This document shows, one piece after another, positions 1-5,805 of a DNA stretch of 7,013 nt. The stretch spans positions 1 through 7,013 of the forward strand of contig CAMWXM010000152.1 in assembly GCA_947178195.1 (NCBI GenBank), in the 5' to 3' direction. This DNA is from an uncultured Ruminococcus sp. GTDB lineage: Bacteria; Bacillota; Clostridia; Oscillospirales; Ruminococcaceae. Under the pieces are notes generated by a model. It saw only the letters and a program-made list of their open reading frames with translations, made no database searches and was not told the origin of the DNA. The translations under genes were made by a program, and so were the position numbers. Numbering within the stretch: the first letter of the stretch is position 1; each line of letters starts with the position of its first letter.

Positions 1-156
1 TATATTTACCTCTTTCAAGATTAATATAAAATTAATATATTATAATTATAACATATATTGCAAAATTAGTCAATATTTTACAGGCTTTTTTCTGCATAAA
101 TTATTTTTTACTTGGATTGTAAATCTATCATTATAATAGTTGATTTTGACGGATAA

Positions 157-387
157 TATGACATATCCGCATTTAACCTATGTAAACAGCAGGGTTATCT
201 CATGGAAACTCTTGACATATGGAGCAACTTGCACCCCTCCCTTGTAACGATACCTGTAAACTGGTCCTATGAAATGCCGTATGGTATTCTTTATGAAAAA
301 GATCCTTCCGATAGCGTTAAATCGTTTATTGATGTTATTCTCAAATGTGATCTCTTTAAATTAAAAGGTTTGCGGCACAATAATTGA
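157..387 (+). pseudogene. C-terminal remnant of a LysR-type transcriptional regulator
   Basis: The open frame after the TAA at 154-156 runs to the TGA at 385-387 and encodes about 76 residues. It reads like the last part of the effector-binding domain of a LysR-type regulator: a segment resembling 'FNLC..QGYL', then 'LDIWSNLHPSLVTIPVNW', then 'YEMPYGILYEKDPSDSVKSF'. The proline/tryptophan stretch followed by YGILY and a final helix is typical of the LysR C-terminus. A full LysR protein has about 290-300 residues, including an N-terminal winged helix. Here an in-frame stop precedes the matching part, and the upstream 150 bases are AT-rich with no recognisable LysR sequence. An ATG at 202 could start a 61-residue peptide, but no good ribosome binding site precedes it. 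I read this as a decayed or deleted gene. A functional micro-protein is less likely. The family assignment rests on remembered conservation. Confidence 0.65.
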
Positions 388-406
388 ATTGTGCTGCAAA
401 CCTTTT
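363..406 (+). terminator. Long hairpin, bidirectional terminator between convergent genes
   Basis: An 18-bp stem (363-380 with 389-406) closes an 8-nt loop (381-388). All pairs are Watson-Crick except one G-U wobble. The arms begin with AAAA and end with TTTT, so the hairpin has a U-rich 3' side on either strand. It overlaps the stop codon of the LysR remnant and lies 79 bases past the stop of the convergent Rrf2 gene, so it could end transcription from both sides. Its intact state next to a broken gene suggests it now mainly serves the Rrf2 transcript. Confidence 0.8.
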
Positions 407-484
407 GACAATCAATTTCCTTGGTTGTTGTTATTGCACCGTAAGGTTTGTTAAATAGATGAGGAACATTTCAGATCATTATTA

Positions 485-907
485 CTATATTTTCTCTTTT
501 ATTTCCTTAACTAACTGCTCCAAGGTAATATTGTCCATTTCATTTTCCATTGCATACTGTATTTTTTCAAGCTTTTCATCCATTACACTGTGAACGTTCC
601 TTCCGATAGGACATTGCAAATTAGGATTTTCATGAAAATGAAAAAGTGACTCTTCCTTTTCAACTGCTTTAAAAATATCCAATAGGGTTATTTCGTTTGA
701 TGATCTCGCCAGAAAAGCGCCGCCTACTCCAGCCTTTATTTCGACAATTCCTGCTGATGACAGCTGTCCCAATATATTTCTGACAATAACAGGATTTGTA
801 TTTATGCTTCCCGCAAGAAAATTGGATGTGACCTTACAGCTGTCCTTAAAATTTTCAATACATAATAAAATGTGCGTTGCAATCGTTAATCTTGATGAAA
901 ACTGCAT
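485..907 (-). CDS. Rrf2-family transcriptional regulator, single-cysteine type
   Basis: The protein has 140 residues, the usual Rrf2-family length. Residues 1-70 form the winged helix-turn-helix: an N-terminal helix (MQFSSRLTIATHILLCI), a recognition region near 'NPVIVRNILGQLSSAGIV' (38-55), and the glycine-rich wing 'AGVGGAFLA' (59-67). A long dimerisation helix follows to the C-terminus. The only cysteine in the Rrf2 sensor region is C99, in 'LQCPIGRNV'; C16 and C24 lie in the DNA-binding part. The three-cysteine iron-sulfur signature of IscR/NsrR is absent, so it resembles the YwnA-like group in which a lone cysteine senses oxidants or electrophiles (family knowledge; the ligand here is unknown). 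ATG start at 907 with GGAGG 9 bases upstream. It is divergent from the cupin gene, and its own -35 lies inside an inverted repeat, which implies self-repression. Confidence 0.9.
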   Translation of the reverse strand: MQFSSRLTIATHILLCIENFKDSCKVTSNFLAGSINTNPVIVRNILGQLSSAGIVEIKAGVGGAFLARSSNEITLLDIFKAVEKEESLFHFHENPNLQCPIGRNVHSVMDEKLEKIQYAMENEMDNITLEQLVKEIKEKI

Positions 908-916
908 TAAAAAAAG

Positions 917-922
917 CCTCCC
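917..922 (-). promoter_or_regulatory. Ribosome binding site of the Rrf2 gene
   Basis: The minus strand reads GGGAGG, separated by 9 bases (908-916) from the ATG at 905-907. This fixes the start codon. Confidence 0.8.
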
Positions 923-938
923 TTGTAATGATAATTAT

Positions 939-967
939 ATTGTATCACATTTTAGTTGTAATGTCAA
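939..967 (-). promoter_or_regulatory. Sigma-A type promoter of the Rrf2 gene
   Basis: On the minus strand there is a perfect -35 TTGACA (962-967) and a -10 TACAAT (939-944), separated by 17 bp. Transcription should start near 932, giving a 5' leader of about 25 nt. The -35 hexamer lies inside the inverted repeat at 955-977. Confidence 0.85.
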
Positions 968-977
968 TGATTACAGC
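955..977. promoter_or_regulatory. Candidate Rrf2 operator O1, over the rrf2 -35
   Basis: Inverted repeat with arms GTTGTAAT (955-962) and ATTACAGC (970-977) around a 7-bp centre. Seven of eight arm positions are complementary. The architecture, arm length and spacing match those of the element at 1058-1080. It covers the -35 box of the Rrf2 gene, so binding there should block RNA polymerase. Assigning it to the adjacent regulator is inference from position and symmetry. Confidence 0.75.
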
Positions 978-1025
978 AAAAATATCTTACAAATTGTGCA
1001 AAAATACAAAGTTGTGATGTAACTA

Positions 1026-1054
1026 TTGACATTTCGGAATATATATGCTATTGT
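1026..1054 (+). promoter_or_regulatory. Promoter of the cupin gene
   Basis: Perfect -35 TTGACA (1026-1031), 17-bp spacer and -10 TATTGT (1049-1054). The -10 is preceded by TGC (1046-1048), an extended -10 that should offset its two mismatches. The start of transcription is expected near 1061, within the inverted repeat that begins at 1058. Confidence 0.8.
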
Positions 1055-1057
1055 ATT

Positions 1058-1080
1058 GTTGTAATCAAATCAATTACAAC
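1058..1080. promoter_or_regulatory. Candidate Rrf2 operator O2, over the cupin transcription start
   Basis: Perfect 8-bp inverted repeat: GTTGTAAT (1058-1065) and ATTACAAC (1073-1080) with a 7-bp centre. It begins 3 bp after the cupin -10 and covers the expected start of transcription, a standard position for repression. Its centre is 103 bp from that of O1, roughly ten helical turns, so two bound dimers could lie on about the same face of the DNA. Confidence 0.8.
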
Positions 1081-1096
1081 TGCAAAATTATAAAAC

Positions 1097-1101
1097 GGAG
1101 G
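1097..1101 (+). promoter_or_regulatory. Ribosome binding site of the cupin gene
   Basis: GGAGG lies 8 bases before the ATG at 1110 and supports that start. Confidence 0.8.
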
Positions 1102-1109
1102 TTAACGTT

Positions 1110-1466
1110 ATGAGTAAATTCAGTAAAATAAGTGTTGCACAGGATGCAAGAACAGAGCTTCATGATAAGCTTTCCTTGACAGGTGCGGAGATCAGTGTTA
1201 ATAATCTGCCTGCAGGTGCGAGTGTTCCTTTTGTACATTACCATAAGCAGAACGAAGAGATCTATGCGATCCTTTCCGGCAACGGAAAGGCAGAGATCGA
1301 CGGTGAAACAGTGGAACTTAAAGCAGGAGACTGGCTCAGAATTTCTCCGGAGGCTAAAAGACAGTTCTTTGCCGGAAATGATTCAGCAATGTGTTATGTC
1401 TGCATTCAGGTCAAAGAAAATTCTCTTGAAGCATACACTGCTAATGACGGAGTTGTTTTGGAGTAA
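1110..1466 (+). CDS. Small single-domain cupin protein, probable Rrf2 target
   Basis: The protein has 118 residues, enough for one double-stranded beta-helix (cupin) domain and little else; no signal peptide, so cytoplasmic. Cupin motif 1 is clear: 'GASVPFVHYHKQNEEIYAILSGNG' spans residues 36-59, with metal-ligand candidates H43, H45 and E49 or E50. It is followed by 'AEIDGETVELKAGDW' (61-75). In motif 2 the usual histidine is replaced: the sequence reads 'ISPEAKRQFFAG', with R84 where most cupins have H. The metal site may therefore have three protein ligands or be altered. A CYVC pair sits at C95/C98. It is transcribed divergently from the Rrf2 gene, with an operator-like repeat over its start, so it is probably induced under the redox or electrophile stress the regulator senses (inference). 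The substrate is unknown; ATG start with GGAGG 8 bases upstream. Confidence 0.88.
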   Translation: MSKFSKISVAQDARTELHDKLSLTGAEISVNNLPAGASVPFVHYHKQNEEIYAILSGNGKAEIDGETVELKAGDWLRISPEAKRQFFAGNDSAMCYVCIQVKENSLEAYTANDGVVLE

Positions 1467-1599
1467 GCATTGACAAATATCCATGTCAGTTCAATTTCCG
1501 AAATATGCACAGGTCTGAAACCGAATAGAGTAAATTTCAAAATAACCGCAAATAATACTTTTCAGTGCAATTTCATAAACATTGATATCCATAAAAAAC

Positions 1600-1622
1600 G
1601 GAGCAGCTTTTACGGCTGCTCC
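1600..1622. terminator. Bidirectional terminator between cupin and ATPase genes
   Basis: Perfect 8-bp stem, GGAGCAGC (1600-1607) with GCTGCTCC (1615-1622), and a 7-nt loop. On the minus strand it is followed by G and then six Ts, making a strong intrinsic terminator 88 bases after the ATPase stop at 1711. On the plus strand the tail is TATATTTT, weaker, but could serve the cupin gene 134 bases upstream. The stretch 1467-1599 shows no gene. Confidence 0.85.
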
Positions 1623-1710
1623 TATATTTTGTACTAATAAAACATTTCATCCTTTTTGAGCTGTATTTTTGCAATTTGAAAATATATCCGATAACTGCCC
1701 TATAGATTTG

Positions 1711-2904
1711 CTATTTATCCGACAACCAATTTGCAATGTCAATTATCTTGACACCCTCATACTGATAGGTATCATGACGTGTCCTTGCGATAAGCATTTT
1801 CGGATATGCATCCTGAATGGAAAGCAGCGGGGACACTTCTCGCTCAAAGGTATTATTATCTGTGATATTATCGGAAACCTGGATATATATCTTTTCATCA
1901 CGCTTTATTGCAACGAAATCTATCTCTTTTTTATAAAGCATACCAACATAAATTTCATATCCTCTGCGCAGAAGCTCTATCGCAACTATATTTTCAAGTA
2001 CACGTCCGTAATCCATGTTCTTTGTACCCAGCTTTGCGTATCGGAAGGAATGGTCGCTGAGATAGTATTTTTCATTAGAGGCAAGGTACTTTTTCCCCTT
2101 GATATCATATCTGCGTATCTTATAAAAAGCAAATGCACTGCAGAGATACTGCATATATGCACCGACGGTCTTATGATTGATATTATCGTTATTTTTATTG
2201 AAAATGTTAGTTATATTTCGTGCAGAAGTCAGATTAGAAATATTGTCCATTAGAAAATCAACGATTCTGTCCATAAGTGCAGGGTTTCTGATTTTGTATT
2301 TTGTGCGTATATCTCTGACAACAAGTGTATTGAATACCTCTTCGATATAGCTGTATTTTGATTCATAGTCCTTATAAAGATAAGAACCCGACATACCGCC
2401 TTCAAGGATGTATTTGTCAAAAGCATCATACAGATCGGTGCATTCAAAGTATTTAACGTATTCTGCAAAGGAGAACGGATAAATCTTGATTTCAAAGGTT
2501 CTGCCTGTAAACAAGGTGGCAAGATCGGAGCTTAACAAGAACGCATTTGAGCCTGTGATATATATGTCAAACTTTTCTGAAGCATGCAGACCGTTTATTG
2601 CTTTTTCAAAACCGTTGCACATCTGAATTTCGTCAATTAGGACAAAATTATCCGCACCGTCTTTATACTGCTTATTGATATAGTCGTAAAGTGGTCTGTA
2701 TTCGGTTAATTCATCAAACTCGGGCATATTGAAATTGATGTGTATAATATTTACATCTGTATAATTTGCGAGAATATAGCTTTTGAATGCCTCAAGCAGT
2801 TTGGATTTTCCGGATCGCCTGACACCTGTGATTACCTTGATATCAGGCGTACCTGTCACACTTACTATTTTATTCAGATAATAATTTCTTTCAATCAATT
2901 TCAT
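1711..2904 (-). CDS. AAA-family ATPase with C-terminal DUF4143 domain (copy 1)
   Basis: The protein has 397 residues from the ATG at 2904, a normal length for this family of uncharacterised bacterial ATPases. N-terminal P-loop domain: Walker A 'TGVRRSGKS' (26-34, K33), Walker B 'FVLIDEIQ' (87-94, D91/E92), sensor-like 'ITGSN' (116-120), then 'GRTFEIKIYPFSFAEY'. A middle helical region follows. The C-terminal part has a PD-(D/E)XK nuclease-like pattern: 'LENIVAIELLRRGYEI' (303-318), 'EIDFVA' (327-332) and 'IQV' (341-343). Nuclease activity is not established for DUF4143. The frame also opens upstream at a TTG (2958), but that stretch contains the -35 and -10 boxes, so the ATG at 2904 is preferred although its GAGGAG is 12 bases away. 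It is a paralogue of the ATPase at 4485-5801. The biological role is unknown; it is a single-gene unit. Confidence 0.88.
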   Translation of the reverse strand: MKLIERNYYLNKIVSVTGTPDIKVITGVRRSGKSKLLEAFKSYILANYTDVNIIHINFNMPEFDELTEYRPLYDYINKQYKDGADNFVLIDEIQMCNGFEKAINGLHASEKFDIYITGSNAFLLSSDLATLFTGRTFEIKIYPFSFAEYVKYFECTDLYDAFDKYILEGGMSGSYLYKDYESKYSYIEEVFNTLVVRDIRTKYKIRNPALMDRIVDFLMDNISNLTSARNITNIFNKNNDNINHKTVGAYMQYLCSAFAFYKIRRYDIKGKKYLASNEKYYLSDHSFRYAKLGTKNMDYGRVLENIVAIELLRRGYEIYVGMLYKKEIDFVAIKRDEKIYIQVSDNITDNNTFEREVSPLLSIQDAYPKMLIARTRHDTYQYEGVKIIDIANWLSDK

Positions 2905-2929
2905 AGTATGAACACACTCCTCTACCGAT

Positions 2930-2958
2930 ATTATATCACATCTATTTCCCAAAATCAA
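2930..2958 (-). promoter_or_regulatory. Promoter of ATPase copy 1
   Basis: On the minus strand: -35 TTGATT (2953-2958), 17-bp spacer, perfect -10 TATAAT (2930-2935). Transcription should start near 2923, shortly before the GAGGAG ribosome binding site. The location rules out translation starts further upstream for this transcript. Confidence 0.75.
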
Positions 2959-2981
2959 GCTTTTTTATATTTTGGGAAATA
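2943..2981. promoter_or_regulatory. Perfect 13-bp inverted repeat overlapping the ATPase copy 1 promoter
   Basis: TATTTCCCAAAAT (2943-2955) and ATTTTGGGAAATA (2969-2981) are perfectly complementary, with a 13-bp centre. The inner arm covers part of the spacer and half of the -35 box. It could be an operator; a terminator is less likely because no gene ends nearby on either strand. The cognate regulator is unknown. Confidence 0.6.
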
Positions 2982-3047
2982 AATATATTTTTAAACTATT
3001 TTTAGCATCCTATTAACGTAAGTTTAATATCGTAGATTAACAAAAGC

Positions 3048-3072
3048 AAATGCCACATTTTTTGCGGCATTT
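3048..3072 (-). terminator. Hairpin, probable terminator of the oxidoreductase gene
   Basis: A 10-bp stem (3048-3057 with 3063-3072, one G-U pair) closes a 5-nt loop. On the minus strand the stem ends in TTT and is followed by GCTTTTG. It lies 49 bases past the oxidoreductase stop. Confidence 0.6.
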
Positions 3073-3078
3073 AAAGAA

Positions 3079-3114
3079 AAATATCTAATGGCATAGGTCT
3101 TATTTGGGACTTAT
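3079..3114. repeat. Intergenic 36-bp direct repeat, copy A
   Basis: This segment matches 5837-5872 at 32 of 36 positions in the same orientation. The core reads AATGGCATAGGT followed by CTTATTTGGGACTTAT. In this copy it also folds: 3090-3101 pairs with 3106-3117 in a 12-bp stem with three G-U pairs. On the minus strand a terminator-like hairpin (3048-3072) follows within 7 bases. It begins just past the oxidoreductase stop, so it would lie in that transcript's 3' end. Its nature is unknown. Confidence 0.7.
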
Positions 3115-3120
3115 GCCTTT

Positions 3121-4116
3121 TCACTCACAAGGGTATCTCATACCCCATTCTCCCCTGATTCGGTCTAACATTCTCATCACACGCAAAGTTTCATTGTGGG
3201 GCATTTCTTCACATTCCACTTTTCCTTCATTGATTGCTTTCATACAGGAAACAACTTCATATTCGTATCCGTTTATCTGTTCCGGCACTTTATGACAGGA
3301 AATCATTTGATGTCCTAAATCGAACACGCGGATCTCCTCACAGTTATTGATATTCTGTATCTCAATGTATCCCTTATCCCCATAAACTATTCCTAAACGG
3401 TCAGTCGCAGATAGCATACTGCTGTGAAGAACCGCCATTTTCCCATCTTCAAATGTCAAAGTCACACTATTCATCAAGTCTACCCCCTTTGGAGATAAAA
3501 CCGCTGTAGTATTGATCTCCTTGACCTCTCCGTGGAATACCATCAACGCAAAATTAATCGGATATACACCCACATCCAGCAAAGCGCCTCCTGCCAATTC
3601 CGGATTAATCAACCGCTCCTTTTGTGCCATTGCATAACCCAGATTTGCTGTCAAAGAAAATGGCTCCCCGATTGCTCCGCCGGCAATTATATCATCTATC
3701 ATTTTCCTGCTTGGCATATATCTTGTCCATATTGCCTCTGTCAACAGAAGTTTCTTTTTCACTGCAAGATCGATTAATTCCTCTGCCTGCGCAGCATTTA
3801 CTGTAAATGCCTTTTCAAGCAAAACTTTTTTACCGTGTTCCAAGCACATTTTGGCGTGCTGATAATGATGAGAATGAGGAGAGGCAACATATACAAGTTC
3901 TACGGCTTCGTCTTCCAGCATTTCTTCATAAGAACCGTAAGCTTTTTCAAATCCCCACTGCTTTGCAAACGCCTGTGCACGGTCATAATTTCGGGATGCA
4001 ACCGCATAGAGTTCTATCTCTAAATCGTCTGCTGCCTGTTTTCTGTTTATTATTCCCGCTGCTGCTTTTGCCATGCTGTGGGCAATATTTCCGGGTGCCA
4101 GAATTGCAAATTTCAT
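3121..4116 (-). CDS. Gfo/Idh/MocA-family oxidoreductase, dihydrodiol dehydrogenase-like
   Basis: The protein has 331 residues, full length for the family, and is cytoplasmic. The N-terminal Rossmann fold binds NAD(P): 'FAILAPGNIAHSMAKA' (3-18), with APGNIA where many members have GxGxxA, then 'YVASPHSHHYQHA' (76-88). The motif 'LLEKAFTVN' (99-107) carries the catalytic lysine position K102 with A103 in place of the common proline. 'LLTEAIWTRYMPS' (124-136) and 'GGALLDVGVYPINFAL' (176-191) match the dimeric dihydrodiol dehydrogenase / glucose-fructose oxidoreductase branch. The likely reaction is NAD(P)-linked oxidation or reduction of a sugar, inositol or related polyol hydroxyl; the substrate cannot be read from sequence. 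ATG at 4116 with GGAGG 6 bases upstream. Monocistronic, with its own promoter, long leader and terminator; no sugar transporter or kinase is in the window. Confidence 0.92.
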   Translation of the reverse strand: MKFAILAPGNIAHSMAKAAAGIINRKQAADDLEIELYAVASRNYDRAQAFAKQWGFEKAYGSYEEMLEDEAVELVYVASPHSHHYQHAKMCLEHGKKVLLEKAFTVNAAQAEELIDLAVKKKLLLTEAIWTRYMPSRKMIDDIIAGGAIGEPFSLTANLGYAMAQKERLINPELAGGALLDVGVYPINFALMVFHGEVKEINTTAVLSPKGVDLMNSVTLTFEDGKMAVLHSSMLSATDRLGIVYGDKGYIEIQNINNCEEIRVFDLGHQMISCHKVPEQINGYEYEVVSCMKAINEGKVECEEMPHNETLRVMRMLDRIRGEWGMRYPCE

Positions 4117-4122
4117 AAAATA

Positions 4123-4127
4123 CCTCC
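4123..4127 (-). promoter_or_regulatory. Ribosome binding site of the oxidoreductase gene
   Basis: The minus strand reads GGAGG, 6 bases before the ATG (4114-4116). Confidence 0.8.
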
Positions 4128-4156
4128 GTTTTCATACTGATTGCACATAGTACATT

Positions 4157-4217
4157 ACAGCGCTTCAATTCTTATTGCAAATGCTGAAATCCGATTCAGC
4201 ACATCAAGCTGCGCTGT
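4157..4217 (-). promoter_or_regulatory. Nested hairpin in the oxidoreductase mRNA leader
   Basis: An outer 7-bp pair, ACAGCGC (4157-4163) with GCGCTGT (4211-4217), encloses an inner 7-bp hairpin, TGCTGAA (4182-4188) with TTCAGCA (4195-4201) and a 6-nt loop. Both are perfect. The expected transcript start is near 4222, so the structure begins about 5 nt into a leader of about 105 nt. It matches no riboswitch class I recognise. It may be an RNA control element, a stabilising 5' stem or an operator. Confidence 0.5.
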
Positions 4218-4228
4218 CTATATTTTCT

Positions 4229-4257
4229 ATTATACCATACTCCGCTTTGATTTTCAA
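4229..4257 (-). promoter_or_regulatory. Promoter of the oxidoreductase gene
   Basis: On the minus strand: -35 TTGAAA (4252-4257), 17-bp spacer, perfect -10 TATAAT (4229-4234), preceded by TGG (extended -10). A strong vegetative promoter. Confidence 0.85.
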
Positions 4258-4314
4258 CCGATATAAAACAAAAAAACGGAGCAGCTAAAAAAAGAGCATA
4301 AAATCAGAAACAGT

Positions 4315-4339
4315 ACAAAAGTAATCATCATACTTTTGT
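4315..4339. repeat. Perfect 9-bp inverted repeat in the divergent intergenic region
   Basis: ACAAAAGTA (4315-4323) and TACTTTTGT (4331-4339) around a 7-bp centre. It lies between the divergent oxidoreductase and ATPase promoters, 58 bp beyond the former and 93 bp before the latter. It may be an operator; it has no adjoining T-tract, so a terminator is unlikely. The rest of 4258-4431 shows no gene. Confidence 0.5.
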
Positions 4340-4404
4340 GGCGAGAGATTAGTATCACTTCAACGCCGATTCCCCAATAAATATCACTGAAAATATCTGC
4401 CTAA

Positions 4405-4450
4405 AAGTTTTTGAACATCAATACTAAAAACTTGACTTTTTAAAAAGTTT
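4405..4450. promoter_or_regulatory. Palindrome cluster over the ATPase copy 2 promoter
   Basis: AAGTTTTT (4405-4412) and AAAAACTT (4426-4433) form a perfect 8-bp inverted repeat with a 13-bp centre. It is followed at once by the perfect 14-bp palindrome ACTTTTTAAAAAGT (4435-4448). Together they give four related half-sites that run through the -35 box and most of the spacer. This suggests an operator, though AT-rich DNA makes such repeats easier to get by chance. Confidence 0.5.
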
Positions 4451-4460
4451 GTAGTATAAT
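4432..4460 (+). promoter_or_regulatory. Promoter of ATPase copy 2
   Basis: -35 TTGACT (4432-4437), 17-bp spacer, perfect -10 TATAAT (4455-4460). The transcript should start near 4467, leaving a leader of only about 18 nt before the ATG at 4485. Confidence 0.85.
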
Positions 4461-4484
4461 ATAGATAGAAAGGTCGTGAATGAT

Positions 4485-5801
4485 ATGCTAAATAATAAAA
4501 AGGGTTTGAAAAAAAGAGATTTGTATTTAGATAAGCTCATTGCTTTTCAAGACACCGAACCTGTAAAGGTCATAACAGGCATACGCCGCTGCGGAAAATC
4601 CAGTCTTATGAAGTTGATGATAGAGCATTTGCGTGCAGCAGGCATTTCAGATGAGCAGATCATTTTTATGAATTTTGAGTCAATGGAATTCCGCTCAATG
4701 GACGCCGGACAGCTTTATGATCATATTAAAGAGAGAAAGCCGAAAGATAAAACTGTTTACCTCTTTTTTGATGAAATACAGCGTATCTGTCAGTGGCAGG
4801 ATGCAATCAACTCTTTCCGTGTAGATTTCCCATGCGATATTTATATTACAGGTTCAAATGCATATTTGCTGTCATCGGAATTTGCCACCTATCTTTCCGG
4901 ACGTTATGTTGAGATAAAAATGCTTCCTCTCTCTTTCAAGGAATTTATTGATTTTCACGGTTACAGGCTTATTGAAAGGAAAAGTCCCGCAGGGAAAACA
5001 ATAACGAAAATTACCGACAGTGAGGATATAATATACGATACCGAAGAACTTTTTGAAGCATATTTAAAATTCGGCGGAATGCCCGGAATTGCCGATGTGG
5101 GACTTGATACCGATAAAGCTATGACGCTGCTTGACGGAGTATATTCAACGGTAGTTATGCGTGATATTCTTGAACGTGAAAAACGAAGAGGACAGCGGCA
5201 GCTTACCGACGCCGATCTGCTGAGAAAAATCATAATGTTTCTTGCGGATAATATAGGCAGCAACACATCGGCAACTTCAATCGGAAATACGCTGGCAAAC
5301 GAGGGGCTGCTTGACAATAACCGTAAAACCAAGCCGGCGGCTCAGACTGTTCAGGCATATGTAAATGCGTTGCTTGAAGCCTATATTTTTTATGAAGCAA
5401 AACGTTATGACATAAAAGGCAAGGAATATCTGAGAACTCTGGGTAAATATTACATTGTTGATATTGGCTTGCGGAATTACCTTTTGGGACTTAGGGACAT
5501 TGATACAGGTCATATTCTTGAGAACATTGTATATTTTGAGCTTTTGAGAAGAGGATATGATACTGCCATAGGAAAGATCGGAAATGTTGAAGTAGATTTT
5601 GTTGCTTCAAAGGCCAACGAAAAGATGTATTATCAGGTAACCCAGACAATGGCTTCCGAACAGACGAGGGAACGGGAGCTTCGTCCCATGATGCAGATAC
5701 GGGATAACTATGAAAAAATTATACTCACAATGGACAGGACTTTTTCAAATTCTGCCGACGGGGTGAAGATTATAAATATTGTTGACTGGCTGCTTGAATA
5801 A
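4485..5801 (+). CDS. AAA-family ATPase with C-terminal DUF4143 domain (copy 2)
   Basis: The protein has 438 residues from the ATG at 4485. A GTG at 4476 is in frame, but it is only 2 bases after AAAGG (4469-4473), while the ATG is 11 bases after it, so the ATG is preferred. Walker A 'TGIRRCGKSS' (31-40, K38), Walker B 'VYLFFDEIQ' (91-99, D96/E97), sensor-like 'ITGSN' (121-125), then 'GRYVEIKMLPLSFKEF'. The DUF4143 part contains 'YEAKRYDIKGKEYL', 'HILENIVYFELLRRGYD' (343-359), 'VEVDFVA' (368-374) and 'YYQV' (382-385), a PD-(D/E)XK-like arrangement. Compared with copy 1 it has an insertion of about 25 residues (roughly 160-186) and an extra segment rich in charged residues near 230-245. Function is unknown; family members are often multi-copy, monocistronic and patchily distributed. 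It is transcribed divergently from the oxidoreductase gene. Confidence 0.9.
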   Translation: MLNNKKGLKKRDLYLDKLIAFQDTEPVKVITGIRRCGKSSLMKLMIEHLRAAGISDEQIIFMNFESMEFRSMDAGQLYDHIKERKPKDKTVYLFFDEIQRICQWQDAINSFRVDFPCDIYITGSNAYLLSSEFATYLSGRYVEIKMLPLSFKEFIDFHGYRLIERKSPAGKTITKITDSEDIIYDTEELFEAYLKFGGMPGIADVGLDTDKAMTLLDGVYSTVVMRDILEREKRRGQRQLTDADLLRKIIMFLADNIGSNTSATSIGNTLANEGLLDNNRKTKPAAQTVQAYVNALLEAYIFYEAKRYDIKGKEYLRTLGKYYIVDIGLRNYLLGLRDIDTGHILENIVYFELLRRGYDTAIGKIGNVEVDFVASKANEKMYYQVTQTMASEQTRERELRPMMQIRDNYEKIILTMDRTFSNSADGVKIINIVDWLLE

Positions 5802-5805
5802 AAAA

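Noticed and set aside
1..156. Repeated ATTAATATA-like stretches
   Set aside because: Low-complexity AT-rich DNA; no coding frame, clear promoter or structured repeat can be supported.
923..929. A third TTGTAAT half-site near the Rrf2 ribosome binding site
   Set aside because: No matching inverted arm lies at the 7-bp spacing of the two full operators.
1669..2253. A 194-codon open frame on the plus strand
   Set aside because: It lies antisense to ATPase copy 1, which has clear Walker motifs. The translation is rich in C, I and F without family resemblance, and no ribosome binding site precedes it.
3807..4118. A 103-codon open frame on the plus strand
   Set aside because: It is antisense to the oxidoreductase gene, whose motifs and start site are well supported.
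1594..4286. A shared 16-mer AAAAAACGGAGCAGCT at 1594-1609 and 4271-4286, which with the 36-bp repeat would bracket both ATPase genes as similar 1.5-1.6 kb units
   Set aside because: At 1594 it is half of an ordinary terminator; at 4271 it lacks the other arm. The ATPases inside are in opposite orientations, so a shared mobile unit with these ends is not convincing, though a genome search would be worthwhile.
4961..5332. A 123-codon open frame on the minus strand
   Set aside because: It is antisense to ATPase copy 2 and serine/isoleucine-rich, as expected for the reverse of that coding sequence.
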